Shown in pieces: positions 17,182 through 25,304 of a DNA stretch of 64,000 bases. How positions within the stretch are numbered: the first letter of the stretch is position 1; each line of letters starts with the position of its first letter. A model generated the notes under the pieces. The model did not search any database. It was not told the origin of the DNA and saw nothing but the letters and a program-made list of their open reading frames with translations. The stretch covers positions 1,674,001 through 1,738,000 of the forward strand of contig CAVYPC010000002.1 in the NCBI GenBank assembly GCA_963770315.1, in the 5' to 3' direction. The DNA is from VRUE01 sp963770315. GTDB taxonomy: Bacteria > Actinomycetota > Thermoleophilia > Solirubrobacterales > 70-9. Made by a program: the position numbers and the translations under genes.

Positions 17182-18456
17182 TCAGCGCTTGCTCGTCGCG
17201 AGATCGCCGAGCACCCCGATGCGGATGCCGAGCCACGGATAGGTGGCGGTGAAGAGGGTGTTGTCCTGTGGCTGCAGCCCTACCGCCGAGAGCCAGAGCT
17301 GGTACACGGGGGCGTTGGCGATACCGCCGTGCAACCGTCGCCAGACGCGGTGCCCCTTCGCGCCGAATGGCGGCGGGGTGATCGTATCGGTCCACTCAAC
17401 TGCGTTGCCGCCCTGATCGAGAGTTCCCCAGGGCGAGGTGGTCAATGCCTGGCCGACCGTGCCGAGGCTGCCCTGGTAGGCCTTTTCGTAGGTGGTCGCG
17501 TCCATCCCAAGGGGGTTGACGGTCGCACAGGTTTCCGCGCTGAAGGGCGAGGGGCACCAGCTCGGGGCAGGCTGCTTTTCGGTGTGGAAGGTCGCCAGCG
17601 GCTGCGTCGAGGCGTTGGTGACGTCGCCGGTGGTGGGGTCGAGCGTCGTCGACTCGGGGGCGCTCGCCGCTTCGTCTTCGGTTTCGAACACACCGGGATT
17701 GGTCGGGTACTTCCAGTAGGAGTACTTGCCGCCGCCGTTCGGGTCGTAGTAGGCCGCCTTGATCCACTCGTTCTGGCTTGGCACGACGAAGCCCGACTTG
17801 TGAGAGCGGGTCATCGCCCGCACGGTCATGTCGTACATCCCGCGCTCGGTCTGCCTGGAGAGCCGAACCCGGTAGGTGACATAGCGGAAGCCGCCGTTTG
17901 CGCTGGCCTGCTTTGAGAGCAGCTGGCCGTTGTAGAGCGCGTTGACGAAACGCGCCGAGCGCAGGAAGTTGGCGAAGCCGTAGGGCTTGTCGGCCCATTC
18001 CGGCGAGGCCACCGAGTAGTGACGACCCTCGGCGGCGCCGGAGGAGAAATCGATCTGCCCGTACTTGGGCCAGGCCGAAGAGCTCTCGTTGGCGCTGTAG
18101 AGGCGATGTTTGTTGCGACCGGCGGGATCGACCGTGTTGAGGAACGCCACATATTGGGCGACGGTGACCTCGAGCTGGCCGATGCCATAGCGGTACTTGA
18201 CCCCTCCCACCTGCTGGCAGGCGGGCCCGGTCTGGGGCGCTTCGGCGCACGACGAGTAGACGGCGTCGGTAAAGGGAACGATGCCGACCGAGGGGTTTCC
18301 GGGGGCGCCGACTTTGGCGGTCTTGAAAGTCAAGACAGACGGCGCCGGGGCGGCAACCGAGAGGGCCGGTCCGGCGAGCGCCGAGACCCCCACGACGGCC
18401 AGCGTCAGAGTGAGGCGATTTTGCAGAACGCGGAGAGCTTCTGGGCAGGTCGGCAT
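17182..18456 (-). CDS. Secreted SUMF1/FGE-like protein
   Basis: This 424-residue protein has a signal peptide (TLTLAVVGVSALAGPALSVAA) and an FGE-sulfatase (SUMF1) domain. Recognisable parts are YRYGIGQLEVTVAQYVAFLN (about 75), NEWIKAAYYDP (about 220) and GGNAVEWTDT (about 330), closing with WLGIRIG. SUMF1-fold proteins oxidise the sulfatase Cys to formylglycine, but many secreted members lack the copper-binding Cys pair and only bind. I cannot place the catalytic Cys pair here: the cysteines CPSPFSAETC near 290 are candidates. The neighbouring sulfatase is the obvious substrate or partner. The frame is open further upstream; the ATG at 18456 is chosen because it gives a clean signal peptide. 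Confidence 0.8.
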   Translation of the reverse strand: MPTCPEALRVLQNRLTLTLAVVGVSALAGPALSVAAPAPSVLTFKTAKVGAPGNPSVGIVPFTDAVYSSCAEAPQTGPACQQVGGVKYRYGIGQLEVTVAQYVAFLNTVDPAGRNKHRLYSANESSSAWPKYGQIDFSSGAAEGRHYSVASPEWADKPYGFANFLRSARFVNALYNGQLLSKQASANGGFRYVTYRVRLSRQTERGMYDMTVRAMTRSHKSGFVVPSQNEWIKAAYYDPNGGGKYSYWKYPTNPGVFETEDEAASAPESTTLDPTTGDVTNASTQPLATFHTEKQPAPSWCPSPFSAETCATVNPLGMDATTYEKAYQGSLGTVGQALTTSPWGTLDQGGNAVEWTDTITPPPFGAKGHRVWRRLHGGIANAPVYQLWLSAVGLQPQDNTLFTATYPWLGIRIGVLGDLATSKR

Positions 18457-18553
18457 CTTGTCTTGTCGACCAGCGCTCGAAATGCTTGAGCTCGGGCGTG
18501 CGTAGACTGGGTCGCGGGCCGATTGTGACTGTGGAGACGAGTGAAAGGAAGCT

Positions 18554-19318
18554 ATGACGACCCCACTCGACGGAACCGTTGCGCTGATCACCGGCGCCAG
18601 CAGTGGCATCGGCGAAGCGACCGCGCGATCGTTGGCGACCCAGGGGGCCAAGGTCGCGGTGGCGGCCCGCCGGCTGGAGCGCTTGGAGAGGCTGGCCGCC
18701 GAGATCGGTGGCCAGGGCCACACCGCCCTGGCGATCCAGTCCGACATCACCGACCAGGCGCAGGCGATAGCCGCGGTCGACCGCACCGTTGATGAGCTGG
18801 GGCGGCTCGACATCGTCGTCAACAACGCCGGCCAGATGCTGCTGGGTCCGATCGAGGACGCTCCCACCGAGGAATGGGACCGAATGATCGACCTCAACCT
18901 CAAGGGCCTGATCAACACCACCCACGCCGCCCTCCCCCACCTGCTCTCCTCGGCCGAGGACTCGCAGCGAGGCTGCGCCGACGTGGTCAACATCAGCTCC
19001 GTCGCCGGCCGCGTCGCCCGTGCCGGCTCGGGCGTCTACAACCTGACCAAGCACGGCGTCGGAGCCTTCAGCGAGTCCTTCCGCCAGGAGTTCGCCGCCC
19101 GCAAGGTCCGCTCGACGATCGTCGAGCCCGGCGCGGTAGAGACCGAGCTCACCGACCACCTCCGCGAGGGGATAAAAGACCGGGTGAGGGAGCGCTTCGC
19201 CGGCATCCAGATACTCCAGGCCGCCGACATCGCCGACGCGATCGCCTACGCGGTGACCCGTCCCTGGCACGTCTCCCTCAACGAGATCCTGATCCGGCCG
19301 ACCGAGCAGCGGGGCTGA
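18554..19318 (+). CDS. SDR family NAD(P)-dependent oxidoreductase
   Basis: This 254-residue classical SDR has the cofactor motif TGASSGIG (residues 14-21), an RR pair near 39 favouring NADPH, NNAG (about 92-95), a catalytic Ser in INISSVAG-like VNISSVAG, and Y-x-x-x-K in YNLTKHG (about 160-164). It reduces or oxidises a hydroxyl/keto substrate that cannot be inferred. It stands divergent from the FGE-like operon and is followed 23 bp later by the DUF488 gene. Confidence 0.88.
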   Translation: MTTPLDGTVALITGASSGIGEATARSLATQGAKVAVAARRLERLERLAAEIGGQGHTALAIQSDITDQAQAIAAVDRTVDELGRLDIVVNNAGQMLLGPIEDAPTEEWDRMIDLNLKGLINTTHAALPHLLSSAEDSQRGCADVVNISSVAGRVARAGSGVYNLTKHGVGAFSESFRQEFAARKVRSTIVEPGAVETELTDHLREGIKDRVRERFAGIQILQAADIADAIAYAVTRPWHVSLNEILIRPTEQRG

Positions 19319-19341
19319 GCGGCACTCGGCAGGCCGGCTCC

Positions 19342-19824
19342 GTGGCCTCGATCGCGACGATTGGCGTCTACGGCTTCGACCGCGACTCGTTCCTCGCAAC
19401 CCTGGACGGTGCCGGCGTCGACCTTCTGCTCGACGTGCGCCAGCGCCGCGGCGTGCGGGGCAGCGAGTACGCCTGGGCGAATGCCCGCCGCCTACAGGCG
19501 GCGCTGCCGGAGGTGGGCATCGGCTACACCCACCTGAAGGAGCTGGCGCCGACCACCGAGCTACGCCAGATCCAGTACCGAGAGGACGCCAGGCTCGGCG
19601 AGGGCAAACGCTCCCGCACGACCCTCGCCCCCGAGTACGCCCGCCTCTACACCGAGCAGATCCTCGACCCCGTCGACCTGAGTCCGATCGTCAAGTGGAT
19701 CGGCGCGAGCTCGGCGGCGCTGTTCTGCGTCGAGCGCGATCCGGAGGCCTGTCACCGTTCCCTGATCGCGGCGCGCCTGAAAGGCGAGTGGGGCTTCCGC
19801 GTCAAGCACCTGCGCCCCGGGTGA
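19342..19824 (+). CDS. DUF488 family protein
   Basis: This 160-residue protein starts at the GTG at 19342. It shows the DUF488 pattern: TIGVYGFDRDSFLATL at the N terminus, LLLDVRQRRGVRG (about 33-45), YTHLKELAP (about 65-73) and FCVERDPEACHRSLIA (about 133-148). The family is widespread with unknown function; the conserved Cys-His near the end suggests a catalytic or metal role. It probably shares a transcript with the upstream SDR. Confidence 0.82.
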   Translation: MASIATIGVYGFDRDSFLATLDGAGVDLLLDVRQRRGVRGSEYAWANARRLQAALPEVGIGYTHLKELAPTTELRQIQYREDARLGEGKRSRTTLAPEYARLYTEQILDPVDLSPIVKWIGASSAALFCVERDPEACHRSLIAARLKGEWGFRVKHLRPG

Positions 19825-19834
19825 CGACACCGCT

Positions 19835-19874
19835 CTGGCGACTTACCCCCCGTATAAGGACGAAAACTCGCCAG
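19835..19874. terminator. Inverted repeat between convergent genes
   Basis: CTGGCGA (19835-19841) and TCGCCAG (19868-19874) can pair around a 26-nt loop. The element sits between the convergent DUF488 and VOC genes where a bidirectional terminator is expected. No U-tract follows, so termination is uncertain. Confidence 0.3.
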
Positions 19875-19911
19875 TGAGAGCCTGCCGCCATACGTAAGGA
19901 CAGTTGCGCCC

Positions 19912-20553
19912 TCACTTCGAGGGCGGCGTGATCAGCGCGATCGGCACGGCGAGCCCGGCGGAGCGGCGGAGGGTGGCGATGCGGCGACCGGGCTGGACGG
20001 CAGGGCGGATCTCACTGACGCGATCCCCGAGCGCGGCGACGGTCGCGTCCAGGTCGGGGGCGACGAGGGCGAGCCCCCAGAAGAAGGCGGGCCGGTCATC
20101 CCCGGCGCGCTCGATCGCCTCGGCGGGCTCCTGCACGACCTCGAGGATGTTTGCGCCGAGGCGGAAGAAGGCCTGCCGCGGAGCACCGGCGGGGGTCGGC
20201 TCCTCGCGGATGCGGCGCAGGTCGAGCCCGGCGCGCCGCAGCGCCGCCACGGTCCGCTCGAGGTTTGGCGTGATGGCGACGACGTGATCGAGCGCGGCGA
20301 TGCCGTTGGCGTGGTCCGGCGGAGCCCCCGGCAGCGGGCGATCCGACCGCGTCGTCGCCAGTCCGTCCAGATCGGTTCCGCCGATGTCGCGCAGCGACCA
20401 GCCGACCAGCCCCTTGCCCGCGTCCGGTCCGGCGAGGCGGATCCGCACCTCGCCGAGGACACAGGTGTCGCCCGCGACCTCGAACCCGAGCGCCGCCCAA
20501 CGATCGGGCGCGTCGGCGACCACCAGCTCGTCGATCGTCGCGGTCACGTGCAC
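19912..20553 (-). CDS. VOC (glyoxalase/dioxygenase superfamily) protein
   Basis: This 213-residue protein contains two related beta-alpha-beta halves. The second is clear: ALDHVVAITPNLERTVAALR (about 85-105), then RLGANILEVVQEP (about 130-142). The IDELVVADAPDRWAALGFEV opening matches the first half. The metal ligands His and Glu are recognisable in the second half (DHVV, LEVV). Members isomerise or cleave small metabolites or just bind them. The GTG at 20553 is the only reasonable start. No partner gene is apparent. Confidence 0.78.
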   Translation of the reverse strand: MHVTATIDELVVADAPDRWAALGFEVAGDTCVLGEVRIRLAGPDAGKGLVGWSLRDIGGTDLDGLATTRSDRPLPGAPPDHANGIAALDHVVAITPNLERTVAALRRAGLDLRRIREEPTPAGAPRQAFFRLGANILEVVQEPAEAIERAGDDRPAFFWGLALVAPDLDATVAALGDRVSEIRPAVQPGRRIATLRRSAGLAVPIALITPPSK

Positions 20554-20575
20554 ACCGTAGTCGTGCCCAGCCGAG

Positions 20576-21736
20576 TCAGCGCAGCGCTCGGCAGACGGCG
20601 AGGCGCTGGACGTCGCGCATCGCGTCGGAGACTCGCTTCGAGCCCTGGCCGGGGACGATCTGGGCGTTGGCGACGAAGACGACCGAGCGACTGCCGGTCC
20701 GGTTCGCGGCGGCGAACAGGCGGTAGCCGGGGAAGGAGCCGGTGTGGCCGAAGACCTTCCCGCAGGCAGTCCGGTAGCGGAAGAGCGAAAGACCGCTGGA
20801 GTTGGGCCCGGGCCCCGGTGGCGACGAGGAGCCGGGGCGGAACTGGAACTGGGCCCGGCGCGCGGCGCCGCCGAAGAGGCGACCGCCGACGTAGCCGCGG
20901 ATGAAGCGGCCGAGGTCGGCCGGGGTCGAGACGATGCCTCCCGAAGCCCAGGCGCCCGCGGGGTTGATCAGTTCGCTAACGTCCTCAGGCGGCTTGCCGG
21001 GCGCGATGTCGTAGCCATGCACGAACGGCTGCGGCATCCTCACCGTGCGGGGCAGGCTCGTCCCACGCAGGCCAAGCGGCCTGTAGACCAGTTCGTCGAG
21101 GAGCTGGCCATAGGGCTTGCCGGTGGCGCCTTCGGCCATCAGGCCGGCGGCGATGTTGTCGGTGTCGGAGTAGCGGTAACGCGAACCGGGTGCGAACTCG
21201 AGTGGCTCGTCGTGGACGAACCCGAGCAGGCCCCGCGGCGAGATGTAGGCCGCCGGATCCTTGGTGAATTGCTTGATGAACGCTTTGGTGCGGATGTAGT
21301 CCGGAATGCCGCCGGTGTGCTGGAGCAGCTGGGTCAGCGTCACTGGGCCGGCCAGCGGCAGCAGGCCGGGGATGCCCTTTTCGACCGTCTCGTCGAGGGC
21401 CAGTGCGCCTCGATCGGCAAGGGATAGCGTCACCGCCCCGTTGAAGGCCTTGGCGACGCTGGCGATGCGGATGTGATCGTCGCGGCGCAGCGGCGCCCCG
21501 CTGTTCGCATCGGCGACGCCGGCGCGATAGAGCTCGTCACGGCCATGGCGGTGGACCAGCATCAGCACTCCCGGCGGCCCCTGATGATCTTCGACGATCT
21601 TCGCCAGCGCCCGGTCCAGCGAGGTTGGGGTCGGTGAGGACGACGGCGCGGCGCTCGCAGTGGCGACCTCCTCCACGGCAATGCCACCGAGCGCCAACGC
21701 GGCCACTGCCAGGCCCGACAAAACTCGGTTCGCCAT
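20576..21736 (-). CDS. Secreted serine hydrolase (class C beta-lactamase / DD-peptidase fold)
   Basis: The 386-residue product starts at the ATG at 21736, chosen because GAGGAGA lies 9 nt upstream. A signal peptide ends near ATASA. The nucleophile motif S-x-x-K is SVAK (in IRIASVAKAFNG), the Y-x-N-like motif is YSDTD, and the third motif is HTG (FGHTGSFPGY). This suits a D-alanyl-D-alanine carboxypeptidase or esterase acting on the cell wall outside the membrane. Start, signal and motifs are all intact, so it should be active. Confidence 0.88.
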   Translation of the reverse strand: MANRVLSGLAVAALALGGIAVEEVATASAAPSSSPTPTSLDRALAKIVEDHQGPPGVLMLVHRHGRDELYRAGVADANSGAPLRRDDHIRIASVAKAFNGAVTLSLADRGALALDETVEKGIPGLLPLAGPVTLTQLLQHTGGIPDYIRTKAFIKQFTKDPAAYISPRGLLGFVHDEPLEFAPGSRYRYSDTDNIAAGLMAEGATGKPYGQLLDELVYRPLGLRGTSLPRTVRMPQPFVHGYDIAPGKPPEDVSELINPAGAWASGGIVSTPADLGRFIRGYVGGRLFGGAARRAQFQFRPGSSSPPGPGPNSSGLSLFRYRTACGKVFGHTGSFPGYRLFAAANRTGSRSVVFVANAQIVPGQGSKRVSDAMRDVQRLAVCRALR

Positions 21737-21797
21737 GCCCCGTCTCCTCAGTCGAATTCGCTCCACTCGGGCAACCCTACCCCCCGAGCCCGCGGGG

Positions 21798-22292
21798 CTA
21801 GCGGACCTGGAACCGGCCCGAGCCGAGGTAGGCCTTCAACAGCTCGAGTGCTTTGGCAGTTGGTGGATGAACCGGCTCGGGAGGGCTGCTGAGATCGACG
21901 AATCGAACCTCGATCGACTCCTCGCGGTCCGGGCGGGGGTCCCCCTTCCATCTCTCGGCCAGGAAGCAGAGGGCAAAGCAGTGGGTGACGTCTCCGTTCG
22001 GATAGTGGATCGTGTGGGCCTCGGCCTCGGACAGGCAGCCGAAGGGGACGAGGTCGTCCTCCGACACTCCAACTCCGGTCTCCTCCTCGAGCTCCTCGAT
22101 CGCCGTCCGGGCAAAGCTCCCGCCGGGCTCCGCCGCGCCGGCGGGGAGGCACCAGGTGCCGTCGTCGGCGCGCTTGGTGAGGAGGATCCGGCCGTCGTCC
22201 CGCCGCAGGACAACCATCGCCCCCGGCATCAGCACCAGCTCACTGCCGATCGCCTGGCGCAATCGCCAGAGGTAGGAGCCGGCGTAGGGCAC
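21798..22292 (-). CDS. NUDIX hydrolase with altered box
   Basis: Starting at the GTG at 22292 the product is 164 residues (VPYAGSYLWRLRQAIGSEL), beginning 4 bp after the upstream gene stops. The NUDIX region AGAAEPGGSFARTAIEELEE then ETGV has the usual spacing, but the Arg of the REUxEE core is Glu. The flanking glutamates that bind magnesium remain. The MPGAMVVLRRDDGRILLTKR lead-in is typical. An alternative ATG at 22334 would overlap the preceding gene by 38 bp. Confidence 0.82.
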   Translation of the reverse strand: MPYAGSYLWRLRQAIGSELVLMPGAMVVLRRDDGRILLTKRADDGTWCLPAGAAEPGGSFARTAIEELEEETGVGVSEDDLVPFGCLSEAEAHTIHYPNGDVTHCFALCFLAERWKGDPRPDREESIEVRFVDLSSPPEPVHPPTAKALELLKAYLGSGRFQVR

Positions 22293-22296
22293 GCCG

Positions 22297-23058
22297 TCAG
22301 TACTGTCCCAGGAGCTCGTCGAGCGTCCTGCCACCGAGCACCGACTGTGGTTGCTCGGCGACCACGTCCGAGCCCGGGCGCGCCTGCTCGTCGCGCCGCT
22401 TGATCAGCAGCCATTGGGGCTTCTCGCCGGGGCGGGTGCGCTGCAAGGCAAAGCCTCCGCGCAGCTTCTCCCCGTGAAGGACAAAGACGGCATGGCCGCG
22501 CTCAAGCGCCTCCGGCCAGGCCACCCTGCCCCCCTGCTCGTAGTGACCGCGATCCCAGACGATCGCGGCGCCGTCCCCGATCGCGCCCTCGAAGTCGTTG
22601 TGGTCGAGCGAGTGGTCGGGGGCCTCCAGGGCAAGACGCTTGACGGCGGGATCGAGCGAGGGCCCCTTGGGCACGGCCCAGGAGCGCATCGCCCCGTCGA
22701 CCTCCAGGCGCAGGTCGAAGTGGCGGGCCGTGGCAGCGTGCTCCTGGACGACGAAGACGCCGGCGCTGACGCCGCGGATCGCGAACTGCTCGTGACCCTC
22801 GACCTTCGCGGGCTCGGCCGTCACCTCCGCGACCCCGGCTCCCGGCGGCCCCTCGCGCAGGAACGCCACCAGCTCCTCGACCGCCGCCTCGGGGCCCTCG
22901 GCGTGGACGAGCACGCTGCCGTCGTCCCCGTTGCGCACCCAGCCCGTCGCCCCCAGCTGGCGTGCTCGGCGCAGCGCCGCATCGCGGTAGCCGACTCCCT
23001 GCACATCCCCCCGCACGACCGCACGAACCGCCTTCGCCTCTATGTCCGCCAAAGCCAT
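22297..23058 (-). CDS. Acylphosphatase fused to LigD-type 3'-phosphoesterase domain
   Basis: The 253-residue product starts at the ATG at 23058. Residues about 8-85 are an acylphosphatase domain (VRGDVQGVGYRDAALRRARQ, with Arg in VGYR and Asn in WVRNGDDGSV). Residues about 110-235 are the phosphoesterase domain of bacterial NHEJ LigD: QEHAATARHFDLRLEVDG holds the catalytic His-x5-His-x-Asp, then PKGPSLDP, HSLDHNDFEGAI and VWDRGHYE. The usual Tyr of the HPLDY element is His. LigD-PE trims 3' ends of breaks. Fusion to acylphosphatase is unusual, and its purpose is unknown. No Ku, ligase or polymerase gene is nearby. Confidence 0.85.
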   Translation of the reverse strand: MALADIEAKAVRAVVRGDVQGVGYRDAALRRARQLGATGWVRNGDDGSVLVHAEGPEAAVEELVAFLREGPPGAGVAEVTAEPAKVEGHEQFAIRGVSAGVFVVQEHAATARHFDLRLEVDGAMRSWAVPKGPSLDPAVKRLALEAPDHSLDHNDFEGAIGDGAAIVWDRGHYEQGGRVAWPEALERGHAVFVLHGEKLRGGFALQRTRPGEKPQWLLIKRRDEQARPGSDVVAEQPQSVLGGRTLDELLGQY

Positions 23059-23101
23059 CGGGGAACCTTGACACGGATCCTCGCGCAAGCGAGCACCGCT
23101 T

Positions 23102-23139
23102 CCCGAGCCCCTCCGGCGCGTTCGCCAGAGGGACTCGGG
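23102..23139 (-). terminator. GC-rich hairpin downstream of small secreted protein
   Basis: CCCGAG/CTCGGG flank CCCTC/GAGGG and CGGCG/CGCC, forming a long imperfect stem just after the stop of the gene at 23148. It lacks a U-tract. Confidence 0.4.
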
Positions 23140-23147
23140 GGCTGAGA

Positions 23148-23474
23148 TCAGTCGCCGTCCTCGGACTCTTGGACGCCACCGCCCTGGCTCTGGTTCCCGT
23201 CGGGCCCGTCGCTTTCGGAGGCCGACTCGGGCGCCTCGGCGCCGCTGTCCGCCCCCGACTCCCGCTCGCCTGCCTTGCCAGCCGGCTCGGACCCGCCCCG
23301 ATCGCCGCTCTGCCCGCCGTCGGTATCGCCGGCCGCACCCGTCTCGCTCTTGGGCTGCTGCACGGTGACATTTGCCCCGTTGCCCGCATTCTGGGCCTGG
23401 GCGAAGGCGGCTCCCCCCACGGCAAGCGCCGCCAGCGCCGCTGCGGTCACCGTCAATTTCCTCAACTTGCTCAT
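23148..23474 (-). CDS. Small acidic secreted low-complexity protein
   Basis: This 108-residue protein has a signal peptide (MSKLRKLTVTAAALAALAVG, cut near AFAQA). A mature region of about 80 residues rich in Gly, Ser, Glu, Asp and Gln, with no hydrophobic core, follows. It is probably disordered and extracellular. No family is recognised. It is a stand-alone gene between two operons. Confidence 0.6.
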   Translation of the reverse strand: MSKLRKLTVTAAALAALAVGGAAFAQAQNAGNGANVTVQQPKSETGAAGDTDGGQSGDRGGSEPAGKAGERESGADSGAEAPESASESDGPDGNQSQGGGVQESEDGD

Positions 23475-23553
23475 CGCTTCACCTTTCGTTTGGTTGAGCG
23501 ATCGATGGTCGAGGGGCCAGATTGGATGGGGATGAGACGAAACCTCGCTTTGC

Positions 23554-24396
23554 CTAAATCTTCTCCTCGGCAGGCGGCGAGGCCAAGAAGGCCGAGGTCG
23601 ACCCGCGGTCTCCCCGCTCCCCTTGATCCGCGGGCGTGTCTCTCCCGGTGGCGGACAGAAAGGCGACGAAGGCGGCGATCATCGCCGCCAGGACGAAGCT
23701 GACCGGGCCGGTGCCGAGCGCGAGGCCACCTCGCGCCGAAGAGACCGCCAGCCAGTCGGCGAAGGAAGCCCCGAGCGGGCGGGTGACCACATAGGCAAAC
23801 CAGAAGGCCAGGATCGAGTTCATGCCGAAGCGGAAATAGCCGATCGCCGGCACCGCGATGATCGCCGCGAACATCAATCCCGAGCCGAAGAACCCGAGGC
23901 CGAAGGTGACCGCGGTGAGGTCTCCGGCGGCGGTGCCGAGGGCGAAGGTCGCGAGCACCGCCGCCCAGTAGAAAACCTCGCGCCGCTCGGTGGTGATGCT
24001 GTGGATCGAGAGCGTTCCCTCGCTGCGGTACCAGGTACGGAAAACCAGGGCGAGGACGATCGCGTAGAAGACCGTCGAGACGACGTAGGGGACGCCGAGG
24101 CCGACATGGAGGACATCGGCCGCCATCGTGCCGAAGACCCCGACCATCGCCACCGCGAGCCAGTAGCGCCAGGGGACGTAGCGGTCGCTCAAGAACTGCA
24201 GGTAGAGGGCGATGACGAGGGCGATCCCGCCGAGCACGACCGCGATCTCGGGCACCAGCTTGTGGACGAGGAAATCGGACGTCGACTCCCCCATCCCGGT
24301 CGTCAACGCCTTGACGATCCAAAAGTAGGCCGTTACCTCGGGCACCTTCGAGAAGCCGTGCCGATCCGGACGGCGCATGAACGCCAGAGAGGTCAC
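23554..24396 (-). CDS. COG4705-type multi-pass membrane protein
   Basis: This 280-residue protein has about 8 transmembrane segments. It shows the family landmarks KVPEVTAYFWIVKALTTGMG, ERREVFYWAAVLATFALGTA and AFWFAYVVTRPLGASFADWL. The GTG at 24396 is chosen because it overlaps the UppP stop (GTGA), implying coupling. Members of COG4705 are uncharacterised; gene context has linked them to membrane or metal stress. A longer paralogue lies at 33844-35097 under the same regulatory motif. Confidence 0.8.
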   Translation of the reverse strand: MTSLAFMRRPDRHGFSKVPEVTAYFWIVKALTTGMGESTSDFLVHKLVPEIAVVLGGIALVIALYLQFLSDRYVPWRYWLAVAMVGVFGTMAADVLHVGLGVPYVVSTVFYAIVLALVFRTWYRSEGTLSIHSITTERREVFYWAAVLATFALGTAAGDLTAVTFGLGFFGSGLMFAAIIAVPAIGYFRFGMNSILAFWFAYVVTRPLGASFADWLAVSSARGGLALGTGPVSFVLAAMIAAFVAFLSATGRDTPADQGERGDRGSTSAFLASPPAEEKI

Positions 24397-25259
24397 AGCG
24401 CGAACACCAAGGTGAAGAACAGGCCGGCGGCGATGCAGTAGATGCCGAACGGCGTCAACCGGTTGGTCTGGAAGAAGCGGAGCAGGAACTTGACGGCGAG
24501 ATAGGTGGTGAGCGCGGCGGCCAAGGCGCCCACCAGGGCCTGACCGCGGACGCCGTCGCCGGCCGAGCCGAGGAGCTCGGGCAGCTTGAGGACTCCGGCG
24601 GCGCCGATGATCGGCGTCGCCAGCAGGAAGGCGAAACGGGCGGCGTCCTCGTTGGAGAGGCCGGCGATCAGGCCGCCGCCCATCGTGATGCCCGATCGCG
24701 AGATTCCCGGGATCAGCGCCGCCGCCTGGGCGGTGCCGATCGCCGCCGCCTGACGGAAGCTCATCTTGGCGATGCGCGGGTCGGAATCGCCCTCGCCGTC
24801 CCCCGGGACCGGCTGGCGGCGCCGGAGGCTCTCGAAGGCGAGCAGCAGGACCCCGTTGAGGGTGAGGAAGATCGCCGCGGTCTCGGGCGAGGCGAAGATG
24901 CTGCGCAGCGAGTGCTCGAGCAGCAGCCCGAGGATCCCGGCGGGGACGGTTCCGATCGCCAGCAGCCAGCCGAGGCGGGCGTCGGTGTCCTCCGGCGCGA
25001 GGCGCCGAGCGCGCAGCGAGCGACCGAGACCGCGGAAGATCCGCTTCCAGTCCTCGAGGAAGAAGAAAAAGAGGACGAGCGCCGTGGCGCAATGGGTGGC
25101 GACGAGGAAGGCGAGGAAGTAGTCGTCGTTCTGGTGGATGTTCCAGCCGAAGGCCTTGGGGACGATCACGGCGTGGCCGAGGCTGGAGATCGGAAAGGGC
25201 TCGGCGATTCCCTGGATCAGGCCGAGGACGATCGCTTGGAAGTAGGAGATCGGGTGCAC
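24393..25259 (-). CDS. uppP: Undecaprenyl-diphosphatase
   Basis: This 288-residue integral membrane enzyme dephosphorylates undecaprenyl diphosphate to recycle the lipid carrier of peptidoglycan synthesis; overexpression gives bacitracin resistance in many bacteria. The signatures are present: QGIAEPFPISSLGHAVIVPK (about residues 15-34, with active-site Glu and SS-GH) and PGISRSGITMGGGLIAGL (about 168-185, with the Arg). About eight helices are visible. It starts with a GTG 24 nt after a TCTCATCT element and is coupled to the COG4705 gene. Confidence 0.93.
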   Translation of the reverse strand: MHPISYFQAIVLGLIQGIAEPFPISSLGHAVIVPKAFGWNIHQNDDYFLAFLVATHCATALVLFFFFLEDWKRIFRGLGRSLRARRLAPEDTDARLGWLLAIGTVPAGILGLLLEHSLRSIFASPETAAIFLTLNGVLLLAFESLRRRQPVPGDGEGDSDPRIAKMSFRQAAAIGTAQAAALIPGISRSGITMGGGLIAGLSNEDAARFAFLLATPIIGAAGVLKLPELLGSAGDGVRGQALVGALAAALTTYLAVKFLLRFFQTNRLTPFGIYCIAAGLFFTLVFAL

Positions 25260-25283
25260 GCGGCGGCGATCATTAGCGCCCTT

Positions 25284-25301
25284 GATTAAGGCCAGATGAG
25301 A
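25284..25301 (-). promoter_or_regulatory. TCTCATCT element upstream of uppP
   Basis: The minus strand reads TCTCATCTGGCCTTAATC, ending 24 nt before the uppP GTG. It is one of seven similar sites in 25-37 kb. A TAATGA just downstream could serve as the -10. Confidence 0.6.
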
Positions 25302-25304
25302 GGG

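Noticed and set aside
17396..19399. 667-codon minus-strand frame over the SDR and FGE-like genes
   Set aside because: Antisense of the SDR and out of frame with the SUMF1 protein; no coherent domain.
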